Shown: positions 22,608 to 30,810 of the stretch, in pieces
Layout of the letters: each line of letters opens with the position of its first letter
Numbering within the stretch: position 1 is the stretch's first letter
Origin: Nocardiopsis sp. MG754419
GTDB taxonomy: Bacteria > Actinomycetota > Actinomycetes > Streptosporangiales > Streptosporangiaceae
Assembly (NCBI RefSeq): GCF_018207095.1
Contig: NZ_QOCZ01000032.1
Span: forward strand, 1-43,811
DNA: 43,811 nucleotides
Direction: 5' to 3'
The notes under the pieces: model-generated
Told to the model about the DNA's origin: nothing
Databases searched by the model: none
The model's input: the letters and a program-made list of their open reading frames with translations, nothing else
Translations under genes and position numbers: made by a program

Positions 22608-24704
22608 ATGCCATTGCGGACGTCCCACTATCCCTTCTCCGCGATCGTCGGCTGCGACGCCGAACCACTCGACGACCTCGGTCTGGCCCTGATCCTGGCC
22701 AGTGTCTCGCCGGAGATCGGCGGTGTGCTGGTCCGCGGCCAGAAGGGCACCGCCAAGTCCACCGCGGTGCGGGCCCTGTCCTCCCTCCTGCCCCCCGTCG
22801 AGGTCTACCGGGGCGACCGTTTCTCCGTGGACCCCGCCGACACCGCGCAGGAGTCGCCGGACGGCCCCTTCCCCGCCGGCACCGCCGTGGAGCACCGCCC
22901 GGTCCGCCTCGTCGAGCTTCCGGTCGGCGCCACCGAGGATCGCGTCCTGGGCTCGCTGCACCTGGAGCAGGCGCTCACCCACGGCCGGGTCGCCTACGAA
23001 CCGGGGCTGCTGGCGCGGAGCCACCGCGGGCTCCTGTACGTGGACGAGGTCAACCTCCTCCACGACCATCTGGTCGATCTCCTGCTGGACGCCGCCGCGA
23101 CCGGCCGCGTGACCGTGGAACGCGACGGGTTCTCCGTGGAGCACGCCGCGCGCTTCCTGCTCATCGGCACCATGAACCCCGAGGAGGGTGAGCTGCGCCC
23201 GCAGCTGCTCGACCGGTTCGGGCTCACCGTCGAGGTCGCCGCGCCCTCGGACCCGGCCGCCCGTGTCGAGGTGGTCCGCCGGCGCATGGCCTACGACTCG
23301 GACGCGGACGCCTTCGCGGAGCGCTACGGAGCGTCCGAGAAGGCCCTGGCCGGGCGCATCGCGGCGGCGCGGCAGACCGTCCGGAACGCCCGCCTGTCCC
23401 AGGCCGCCCTCCTGAAGATCGCGGAGGTGTGCGCGGCCTTCGAGGTCGACGGCCTGCGCGCGGACATCGTGACGGCGCGCACGGCGTTGGCGCACGCCGC
23501 GTGGGAGGGTCGGACCTCGGTGACGCGCGCGGACATCCGCCGCGCCGCCCTGCTGGCCCTGCCGCACCGGCGTCGACGCAACCCCTTCGACGCGCCGGGG
23601 CTGGACGAGGAGCTCTTGGACCGGATCCTGGGGGACGAGGAGCCCCCGCCGGACGACCCCGAACCCCCGACCGATCCCGCACCTCCGACCGGCTCCGACG
23701 AGCCCGGCGCGGACACCCCGGAGACCGACGGCGGACCGGAGGCCGAGGGTCCCGACACCGATGGCCCCGAGGGCGGGCCCGCCGAGGCCCCGGACACCGA
23801 TCCCACCGGACCGGAACCGCCCCCGGCCACTCCGCAGGACGTGGAGGGGGCCGCGGAGTCCGAGCCCGATGAGGAGGAACCCCGACCCGGGGCGGGCACC
23901 ACGGTCGGGGCGAGCACGCCCTACCGCCCGCGGACGTTCACCGTCCGGGGCACGGGGGTCGGCGCCGACGGCCGGCGCAGTCGCGCCCTGGGCACCCGAG
24001 GCCGCCGGATCGGGGCCACGCCGCCCGGCCGGGGCGCCGGGACCTCGCTCCACCTGGTGGAGACCGTCAAGGCCGCGGCCGGCCGCCCGCACGGCGGTGG
24101 GCGGATCGGTCTGCGCCCCGACGACCTGCGCGTGGCGGTACGCGAGGGCCAGGAGAGCAACCTGGTGCTGTTCTGCGTCGACGCCTCCGGCTCCATGGCG
24201 GCGCGCAAGCGCATGGGCGAGGTCAAGACCGCCATCCTGTCCCTGCTCCTGGACGCCTACCGTCGCCGCGACAAGGTCGGTCTGGTGACCTTCCGGGGCG
24301 CCGAGGCCGCACTCGTGCTCCCGCCGACCCGTTCGGTGGACACCGCCGCCGCCCGCCTCGACGCACTGCCCGCCGGAGGGCGCACGCCGCTCGCCGAGGG
24401 TCTGTTGGAGGCGGCGCGGGTCCTGCGACGCGAGCGTCTGCGCGACCCGAGGCAGCGCCCGCTCCTCGTCCTGGTGACGGACGGCCGCGCGACCGGGGGC
24501 CGGGGCTCGGTCGGCCGTTCCCAGGCCGCCGCCGACCACGTCGCCGAACTGGGGGTGGACACCGTCGTCGTGGACGGCGAGTCCGGCCCGCTGCGGCTGG
24601 GGCTGGCCGTCGACCTCGCCGCCCGCCTGGGCGCCGAGCACCTACCCGTCGGCGAGGTCAGCGCCGAGGCGCTGGGCAACGCCGTGAGAGAGAGGGCCGC
24701 CTGA
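22608..24704 (+). CDS. Magnesium-chelatase-like AAA+/VWA protein (ChlI-ChlD fusion), probable cobaltochelatase partner
   Basis: 698-residue protein. The AAA+ ATPase domain (about 10-340) has Walker A GQKGTAKST (44-52), Walker B LLYVDEVNLL (about 142-151) and the sensor region GTMNPEEGELRPQLLDRFG. A Pro/Glu/Asp-rich acidic linker of about 90 residues (about 345-435) leads to a VWA domain with MIDAS DASGSMAARKR (from about 525). BchI/D- or CobS/T-like subunits drive metal insertion by the large subunit, here CobN. The ATG at 22608 follows GGGAG. Single-base overlap with cobO. The context (riboswitch, cobO, cobBC, cobN) argues for cobalt rather than magnesium. Confidence 0.88.
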   Translation: MPLRTSHYPFSAIVGCDAEPLDDLGLALILASVSPEIGGVLVRGQKGTAKSTAVRALSSLLPPVEVYRGDRFSVDPADTAQESPDGPFPAGTAVEHRPVRLVELPVGATEDRVLGSLHLEQALTHGRVAYEPGLLARSHRGLLYVDEVNLLHDHLVDLLLDAAATGRVTVERDGFSVEHAARFLLIGTMNPEEGELRPQLLDRFGLTVEVAAPSDPAARVEVVRRRMAYDSDADAFAERYGASEKALAGRIAAARQTVRNARLSQAALLKIAEVCAAFEVDGLRADIVTARTALAHAAWEGRTSVTRADIRRAALLALPHRRRRNPFDAPGLDEELLDRILGDEEPPPDDPEPPTDPAPPTGSDEPGADTPETDGGPEAEGPDTDGPEGGPAEAPDTDPTGPEPPPATPQDVEGAAESEPDEEEPRPGAGTTVGASTPYRPRTFTVRGTGVGADGRRSRALGTRGRRIGATPPGRGAGTSLHLVETVKAAAGRPHGGGRIGLRPDDLRVAVREGQESNLVLFCVDASGSMAARKRMGEVKTAILSLLLDAYRRRDKVGLVTFRGAEAALVLPPTRSVDTAAARLDALPAGGRTPLAEGLLEAARVLRRERLRDPRQRPLLVLVTDGRATGGRGSVGRSQAAADHVAELGVDTVVVDGESGPLRLGLAVDLAARLGAEHLPVGEVSAEALGNAVRERAA

Positions 24705-25318
24705 TGCCTCAGGGTCAGCCGCTCGTCGTTCCGGACGACGGGCTCACGACGCGGCAGCGCCGCAACCAGCCCCTGTTCGCCGTCCACACCGGGGACGGCA
24801 AGGGCAAGTCGACCGCCGCGTTCGGCCTCGCGCTGCGCGGCTGGAACCAGGGCTGGCGGATCGGCGTGTTCCAGTTCGTCAAGTCGGCGAAGTGGCGCAT
24901 CGGCGAGCAGACCGTGCTCGAACGCCTGGGACGGCTCCACGAGGAGACCGGCGAGGGCGGCCCGGTGGAGTGGCACAAGATGGGCTCGGGCTGGTCCTGG
25001 AGCCGCCGCCAGGGCACCGCCGAAGACCACGCGGCGGACGCGGCGGAGGGCTGGGCGGAGATCAAGCGTCGGCTCACCGAGCAGACGCACGACCTCCTCA
25101 TCCTCGACGAGTTCACCTACCCCATCAACTGGGGCTGGGTCGACGCCGACGACGTCGTGGCCGCGCTCCGGGACCGTCCCGGGCGCCAGCACGTGGTGAT
25201 CACCGGCCGGCGCGCGGACGCGCGGCTCGTGGAGGCCGCGGACCTGGTCACCGAGATGGCCAAGGTCAAGCACCCGATGGACGCGGGCCGCAAGGGCCAG
25301 CGGGGGATCGAGTGGTGA
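24704..25318 (+). CDS. cobO: Cob(I)alamin/corrinoid adenosyltransferase, CobO type
   Basis: 204-residue ATP:co(I)rrinoid adenosyltransferase that attaches the adenosyl ligand to cobalt. The P-loop is GDGKGKST (30-37). VFQFVKSAKWRIGE, HKMGSGWSWSR, LLILDEFTYPINWGWVD and VITGRRADARLVEAAD are CobO/CobA signatures. It starts on the last base of the preceding stop and overlaps the next gene by 4 bases. Confidence 0.96.
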   Translation: MPQGQPLVVPDDGLTTRQRRNQPLFAVHTGDGKGKSTAAFGLALRGWNQGWRIGVFQFVKSAKWRIGEQTVLERLGRLHEETGEGGPVEWHKMGSGWSWSRRQGTAEDHAADAAEGWAEIKRRLTEQTHDLLILDEFTYPINWGWVDADDVVAALRDRPGRQHVVITGRRADARLVEAADLVTEMAKVKHPMDAGRKGQRGIEW

Positions 25319-27858
25319 GGACCCCGGCGGCCTCCGGGCCGACGGCACCGCCCCGTTCGACCCCCCTGCCACGGGTGATGATCGCCGCGCCCATGACCGG
25401 GCAGGGCAAGACCACGATCGCGACCGGGCTGATGGCCGCCTTGGTCGACGCCGGGCTCGCGGTGAGCGGCCACAAGGTCGGCCCGGACTACATCGATCCC
25501 GGCTACCACGCGCTCGCGACCGGCCGCCCCGGCCGCAACCTCGACCCCCACCTGGTCGGCGAGGACCGGGTCGTGCCGTTGCTCCTGCACGGCGCCCGGG
25601 GCGCGGACGTGGCCGTCGTCGAGGGCGTCATGGGGCTGCACGACGGGCGGATCGGCACCGACGGGTTCGCCTCCTCCGCGCACGTCGCGACCCTGACCCG
25701 CACACCGGTGGTCCTGGTCGTCGACGTGTCCCGGATGTCGCGGTCCGTGGGCGCGTTGGTGGCGGGGATGGCCGACTTCGACCCCGCGGTCGAGGTCGTC
25801 GGCGTGATCCTCAACAAGGCCGGTTCGGCGCGCAACGTCGCCGAGATCACCCGCTCGGTACGGCTTCCGGTCCTCGGCGTGGTCCCGCGCGACGAACGGA
25901 TCGCCAGCCCCTCACGGCATCTCGGCCTCGTCCCCGCCTCGGAGTACGAGGGTTCGGCCCGAGTGGTCGCCCGCCTCGGCGCGCACATGGCCGCCCACGT
26001 CGACCTGGACGCTCTGGTGGAGGTGGCCCGCGCCGCCCCGGCGCTGGACGGCCGCCCCTGGGAACCGGCGACGGAGGTGCGCTCCCCCGACGGAGGCGAC
26101 CGCCCGGTGGTGGCCGTGGCCGGGGGTCGGACCTTCACCTTCCGCTACACCGAGACCGAGGAACTGCTCACGGCCGCCGGCTGCGCGGTCGTCCACTTCG
26201 ACCCGCTCACGGACACCGCCCTGCCCGCCGGGACCCGGGGCGTCTACCTGGGCGGCGGGTTCCCCGAGGTGCACGCGGACGGGCTCGCCGCGAACCGGAG
26301 CCTGCCCGCCGCGCTGCGCGAGGCGGTGCGCGCCGGGGTCCCGACCGTCGCCGAGTGCGCGGGTCTGCTCTATCTGGCGGAGTCGCTCGACGGTCACGCC
26401 ATGGCCGGGGCCGTCCCGGCGCACGCCCGGATGACGCGAAGGCTCACCCTGCGCTACCCGGAGGCGCTCGCGCCGAGGGACACGCTGCTGACCCGGGCCG
26501 GGGAACGGGTCACCGGCCACGAGTTCCACCGCACGACCCTCGACCCCGGGCGGGGGGACCTCCCTGCCTGGGAGATCGACGGCGCTCCCGAGGGGTTCGC
26601 CTCCCCCACCCTGCACGCCTCCTACCTGCACGTGCACTGGGCGGGGCACCCGCGGCTCGCGACGCGGTTCGCCGACGCCGTGCACGCGTTCGCGGCGACG
26701 GACCCGTCATCGCGGGCACCGGGACGGACCGGCCCGGCCCCCTCGGCGCGCTCGACCCCGGACGACCCGCCCCCCGACGACGGGACGGCCACCTCACCGC
26801 GCACGGAGCCGGTCGCCGACCCGCTGCGCCACCACGGAGACGTCGAGGCCCGTGGCGGTCTGCTGGACTTCGCCGTGAACGTCCACCCGGGCGAGCGGCC
26901 CGCCTGGCTCGACCGGGCCCTGCGCGCGAGCCTGGACGAGGTGGGCGTCTACCCCGACGAGACCCCCGCCCGCGCGGCCCTGGCACGGCGGCACTCCCGA
27001 CCGCCCGCGGAGGTCCTGCCGACGGCTGGGGCCGCCGAGGCGTTCACCCTGATCGCCCGGGCGCGACCGTGGCGGCGACCGGTCGTCGTGCACCCCCAGT
27101 TCACCGAGCCGCACGCCGCGCTGGACGAGGCCGGGCACACGGTGACCACGGTGCTGTGCGGGGAGGACGACGGTTTCGTCCTGGACCCCGCACGTGTGCC
27201 CGAGGACGCCGACCTCGTGATGGTCGGCAACCCCACCAATCCCACCGGGGTGCTGCACCCGGCCTCGGTCCTGCGCGGGCTGTGCCGCCCCGGACGGCTG
27301 GTCGTGGTCGACGAGGCGTTCATGGACGCCCTGCCCGGAGAGCCGGAGTCCTGCGTCGGTGATCGGATCCCGGGCCTCGTGGTGCTGCGGAGCCTCACCA
27401 AGCACTGGTCGATACCCGGGGTCCGCGCCGGCTACGTGGTGGGTGAGGCGACGGTGGTGCGCGAGCTCGCCCGGGTCCGCACGCCCTGGTCGGTGTCGAC
27501 CTCCGCGATCGCCGCCATGATCGCCTGCTCGACCGGTGAGGCGGGCGTGGAGGCGCAGCGCCGGGCACGGGAGCTCGACGACCGGCGCGCGGACCTGGAG
27601 GCCGGACTGCGCGCGACGGGGATCGCGTTCGTCCCCTCGCGGGCACCGTTCGTCCTGGCCCGGGTGGGCGAGGGCGTCCACGCGCGGCTGCGCGATCAGG
27701 GCATCGCCGTGCGACGGGCCGACACCTTCCCCGGTCTGGACGCCACCTGGGTGCGTGTGGCCGTGCGCCCGCCCGAGGCGACGCGCACACTGCTCGCCGC
27801 CCTGGCGCGGGCGGACGGGAGCGACACGGGCCACGAGGGCCGACCCAGCGGCCCCTGA
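25315..27858 (+). CDS. cobBC: CobB-CobC fusion: hydrogenobyrinic acid a,c-diamide synthase and threonine-phosphate decarboxylase-like domain
   Basis: 847-residue two-domain protein in one uninterrupted frame. Residues 1-460 are CobB: P-loop APMTGQGKTT (25-34), GHKVGPDYIDPGYH, and a class I glutamine amidotransferase half with nucleophile Cys in VAECAGLLYLAE (about 348). After a Pro/Ser/Asp-rich linker (about 465-505), residues 506-847 form a PLP aminotransferase-fold domain with NPTNPTGVLHP, VVDEAFMD and the PLP lysine in SLTKHWSIPGVRAGY (about 696), matching CobC/CobD-type L-threonine-O-3-phosphate decarboxylases. The first half amidates the a and c side chains; the second would supply the aminopropanol linker. 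The GTG start at 25315 overlaps the cobO stop. Confidence 0.92.
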   Translation: MRTPAASGPTAPPRSTPLPRVMIAAPMTGQGKTTIATGLMAALVDAGLAVSGHKVGPDYIDPGYHALATGRPGRNLDPHLVGEDRVVPLLLHGARGADVAVVEGVMGLHDGRIGTDGFASSAHVATLTRTPVVLVVDVSRMSRSVGALVAGMADFDPAVEVVGVILNKAGSARNVAEITRSVRLPVLGVVPRDERIASPSRHLGLVPASEYEGSARVVARLGAHMAAHVDLDALVEVARAAPALDGRPWEPATEVRSPDGGDRPVVAVAGGRTFTFRYTETEELLTAAGCAVVHFDPLTDTALPAGTRGVYLGGGFPEVHADGLAANRSLPAALREAVRAGVPTVAECAGLLYLAESLDGHAMAGAVPAHARMTRRLTLRYPEALAPRDTLLTRAGERVTGHEFHRTTLDPGRGDLPAWEIDGAPEGFASPTLHASYLHVHWAGHPRLATRFADAVHAFAATDPSSRAPGRTGPAPSARSTPDDPPPDDGTATSPRTEPVADPLRHHGDVEARGGLLDFAVNVHPGERPAWLDRALRASLDEVGVYPDETPARAALARRHSRPPAEVLPTAGAAEAFTLIARARPWRRPVVVHPQFTEPHAALDEAGHTVTTVLCGEDDGFVLDPARVPEDADLVMVGNPTNPTGVLHPASVLRGLCRPGRLVVVDEAFMDALPGEPESCVGDRIPGLVVLRSLTKHWSIPGVRAGYVVGEATVVRELARVRTPWSVSTSAIAAMIACSTGEAGVEAQRRARELDDRRADLEAGLRATGIAFVPSRAPFVLARVGEGVHARLRDQGIAVRRADTFPGLDATWVRVAVRPPEATRTLLAALARADGSDTGHEGRPSGP

Positions 27859-27881
27859 ACGCCCGCGGGCCTCGCGGGGGC

Positions 27882-28601
27882 TCAGCCCAGCTCGGTCACC
27901 CACGTGAACGCCGAGGACACCTCGTGGACGGTGGGGACGCCCTGCGGCCCCGGCGGACGTCGCACCACCACGACCGGCACGCCCAGCAGGGCGGCGGCCG
28001 CCATCTTCGGCCACGTGTAGACACCACCGGAGTCCTTGGTGACGAGCACGTCCGCCCGGTGCCCGGTCATCAGTTCCCGCTCACCGTCGAGGCGGTACGG
28101 GCCCCGGCCGGTCACCAGCCGCCAGGCGACGGGCGGCGCGACGTCGGGCACGTCCACCACCCGGGCCAGCACCGCGCGCTCCCCCAGCGCGGGGACCAGA
28201 CGCGGCAGTTCCTGGCGGCCCACCGTCACGAACGGGCGCTCGCCCAACGCTGCGGCCCGCTCCGCCGCCTCCTCGTGGGTGTCGGCGTAGTGCCAGGCCG
28301 GGTCCGGTTCCCACCCGGGCCGTTCCAACCGCAGCAACGGCAGGTCCGTACAGGCGGCGGCCGCGTTGGCGGTCATACCGAGGGCGAACGGGTGCGTGGC
28401 GTCCACGACCGCGTCGTAGTCGGCCAGCGCCGCGCGGAGTCCGGGGACCCCGCCGAACCCGCCGATGCGCACCCGGCCCACGGGCAGGCGCGGCCTGGCC
28501 ACGCGTCCGGCGAGCGAGGTGGTCACGTCCATCCCTTCGGCCACCAGGAGCTCGGCCAGCTCACGGGCCTCGGACGTGCCTCCGAGCAGGAGGAGTCTCA
28601 C
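27882..28601 (-). CDS. cobK: Precorrin-6A reductase
   Basis: 239-residue NADPH-dependent reductase converting precorrin-6A to dihydro-precorrin-6 (6B). Signatures are [16 protein letters not shown] at the N-terminus, [17 protein letters not shown], and [17 protein letters not shown] near the end. The GTG start overlaps the cobQ stop by 4 bases. It is the last gene of cobN-F-Q-K, and 23 bases separate it from the convergent cobBC stop. In that gap only a 6-bp CCCGCG/CGCGGG stem can form. Confidence 0.95.
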   Translation of the reverse strand: MRLLLLGGTSEARELAELLVAEGMDVTTSLAGRVARPRLPVGRVRIGGFGGVPGLRAALADYDAVVDATHPFALGMTANAAAACTDLPLLRLERPGWEPDPAWHYADTHEEAAERAAALGERPFVTVGRQELPRLVPALGERAVLARVVDVPDVAPPVAWRLVTGRGPYRLDGERELMTGHRADVLVTKDSGGVYTWPKMAAAALLGVPVVVVRRPPGPQGVPTVHEVSSAFTWVTELG

Positions 28602-30088
28602 AGTGCGCTCCCCGGGCCGAGCAGGGGCGGAGGCGCGGATGCTCCATCGCGCGCCAGGTCCAGCAGCGCGTCCACGTCGAGGTGGCGCTCGGCGAGGTCG
28701 GCCAGCAGGTCCATACGCCGCTCACGGGCTCCGGCGAAGTCCACTCCGGAGGGCGCGTGCCCCAGGGTCCGGGCCAGGAAGGCCGACCGGAAGGCGTCGC
28801 CCTCCAGACTCCCGTGCCACATGGTGCCGTGGACCCGCCCCGAACGCGCCCCGCCGGGGAACGCCTCCGTGCCCGATCCCACCGTGACGCGGCCGTGGTG
28901 GATCTCGTAGCCGCCGACGGGGACGCCCCACACCTCGCCGGAGGGCAGGCGGAGGGTCTTGTCGGACGTGAAGTCGGTGCGCACGTCGAGCAGCCCCAGA
29001 CCGTCCACGCACGAGCCCGGCGCGGCCTCGACCCCCTCGGGGTCGCTCACGGTCCTTCCGAGCATCTGGAACCCTCCGCAGACCCCGAGCAGCGGCCGTC
29101 CCCGCCGGACGTGGTCGGTGAGGGCGACGTCCAGTCCCCGCGCGCGCAGCCAGGCGAGGTCGGCGAGGGTCGAGCGGGTACCGGGCAGCACCACCAGGTC
29201 GGCGTCGGCGATGTCGCGGGGTCCGGAGGCGAAGACCACGTCGAGTCCGGGTTCGAGCCCGAGCGCGTCGACGTCGGTGAAGTTGCTGATCCGGGGCAGG
29301 CGGACGACCGCCACACGGTGGACGGCGCCCGCACCGGCCCGGCGTCCGTCGAGGTCCAGCGCGTCCTCGGAGTCCAACCACAGGCCCGGATCCCAGGGCA
29401 GGGTCCCGAACACCCGGCGCCCCGTGCGCCGTTCGAGATCGTCCAGCCCGGGCCGGAGCAGGTCGGGGTCGCCTCGGAACTTGTTGACGACGAACCCGGC
29501 GAGGAGGTCCTGGTCGGCGGGTTCCAGCAGCGCCACGGTCCCGTACAGGGCCGCGAACACCCCACCCCGATCGATGTCGCCGACCACCACCACGGGCATC
29601 CCCGCGTGCCGGGCCAGCCCCATGTTCACGTAGTCGCCCGCGCGCAGGTTGATCTCGGCGGGGCTGCCGGCCCCCTCGGCGACGACGACGTCGTAACGGG
29701 AGGACAGGTCGTCGAAGGCGGCGTGCGCGGCCTCGGCCAGGTGACGGCGGCCCGCCTCCCAGTCGGCGGAGGAGACCTCGCCGGCCGGGTGTCCGAGGAG
29801 CACGGCGTGGCTGCGCCGATCGCTGCCCGGTTTGAGGAGCACCGGGTTCATGGCGGGCTCGGGGACGGCCCCGGCGGCCGCCGCCTGGACCCACTGGGCC
29901 CGGCCGATCTCGGCCGGTCGGCCGTCCGGCCCGTGGCAGACCATCGAGTTGTTGGACATGTTCTGCGCCTTGTACGGCGCCACGCGCACACCGCGCCGGG
30001 CCAGGGCCCGACACAGGGCGGTGGTCACCACGCTCTTGCCCGCGTCGGAGGTGGTCCCGGCGATCAGCAGGCCGCCCGGCCCGCTCAC
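28598..30088 (-). CDS. cobQ: Adenosylcobyric acid synthase
   Basis: 496-residue ATP- and glutamine-dependent amidase that amidates side chains b, d, e and g. The N-terminal ATPase motif is [11 protein letters not shown], followed by [21 protein letters not shown] and [17 protein letters not shown] are in the middle. The glutaminase half has the nucleophile Cys in [12 protein letters not shown] (about 334) and GYEIHHGRV (about 395). I use the GTG at 30088 because it overlaps the cobF stop by 4 bases and opens the ATPase strand. The frame is open further upstream inside cobF but has no CobQ similarity. Confidence 0.95.
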   Translation of the reverse strand: MSGPGGLLIAGTTSDAGKSVVTTALCRALARRGVRVAPYKAQNMSNNSMVCHGPDGRPAEIGRAQWVQAAAAGAVPEPAMNPVLLKPGSDRRSHAVLLGHPAGEVSSADWEAGRRHLAEAAHAAFDDLSSRYDVVVAEGAGSPAEINLRAGDYVNMGLARHAGMPVVVVGDIDRGGVFAALYGTVALLEPADQDLLAGFVVNKFRGDPDLLRPGLDDLERRTGRRVFGTLPWDPGLWLDSEDALDLDGRRAGAGAVHRVAVVRLPRISNFTDVDALGLEPGLDVVFASGPRDIADADLVVLPGTRSTLADLAWLRARGLDVALTDHVRRGRPLLGVCGGFQMLGRTVSDPEGVEAAPGSCVDGLGLLDVRTDFTSDKTLRLPSGEVWGVPVGGYEIHHGRVTVGSGTEAFPGGARSGRVHGTMWHGSLEGDAFRSAFLARTLGHAPSGVDFAGARERRMDLLADLAERHLDVDALLDLARDGASAPPPLLGPGSAL

Positions 30089-30810
30089 GAGGCCCGCCGC
30101 AACAGCGCGGTGTCCATCACCCAGCCGGCACCGTCCCGGGCCCGCCGCCGGGCCGCGTCGATGTCGGGCCGCACGTCGCCGAGCCTGCCGGCGACCAACT
30201 CCTCGGAGGCGGTGCCCAGATTGGCGCCCCACCAGATCGTCCAGTCCTCCAGGCCCTCGAACCCGTGCCGGCCGCCGAGCATGACGACCAGGTTGTCCTG
30301 GCCCGCCTCGACGGCCTCGCGCAACCGCCGCGCCGGGGTCACGTGCACTGGACGCCCGACCTCGTGCAGCACGATCCCGTGCCGCGCCGCCAGGATCTGG
30401 GGCGCGCTGATCCCCGGCAGCACGTCGTACTCCACGGGTGTCCGGCCGCGCGCGGCGATGCGCTCCACGATCCGCAACGTGGAGTCGTACAGCGAGGGGT
30501 CGCCCCAGACCAGGAAGGCCGCGGTGCCGCCGCGCTCGACGAGCACCCGCTCGAACGCGACCGCCCTGGCCTCGTGCCAGTCGGCGACCGCCGCCGGGTA
30601 GTCCGCCGGGTCGTCCCGGTCGCGTTCGGGGTCGGCCACGGTGACGAGCGGTACCCCGAAGGCGTCGCAGACGCTCCGGCGCAGGGCCAGCAGCCCGTCG
30701 TCGTCGCGTTTGCGGACCGCGACCGCGTAGTCGCACCCGCGCAGCGCGTCGGCGACCTCCACGGTGACGTGCCGGGGGCCCATGCCGATCCCCAGGATCC
30801 GGACCCTCAC
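30085..30810 (-). CDS. cobF: Precorrin-6A synthase (deacetylating)
   Basis: 241-residue SAM methyltransferase that methylates C-1 of precorrin-5 and releases acetate. Its presence marks the aerobic (late cobalt insertion) pathway. Motifs are ILGIGMGPRHVTVEVADAL, YAVAVRKRDDDGLL, FLVWGDPSLYDSTLRIVERI and VLPGISAPQILAARHG. The GTG at 30810 is the only start codon that overlaps the cobN stop in the usual 4-base way; neighbouring Val codons there are GTC. Confidence 0.94.
   Translation of the reverse strand: MRVRILGIGMGPRHVTVEVADALRGCDYAVAVRKRDDDGLLALRRSVCDAFGVPLVTVADPERDRDDPADYPAAVADWHEARAVAFERVLVERGGTAAFLVWGDPSLYDSTLRIVERIAARGRTPVEYDVLPGISAPQILAARHGIVLHEVGRPVHVTPARRLREAVEAGQDNLVVMLGGRHGFEGLEDWTIWWGANLGTASEELVAGRLGDVRPDIDAARRRARDGAGWVMDTALLRRAS

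Noticed and set aside
22398-24641. 747-codon minus-strand frame
   Set aside because: It is antisense to the chelatase gene and riboswitch 2, with no recognisable domains.
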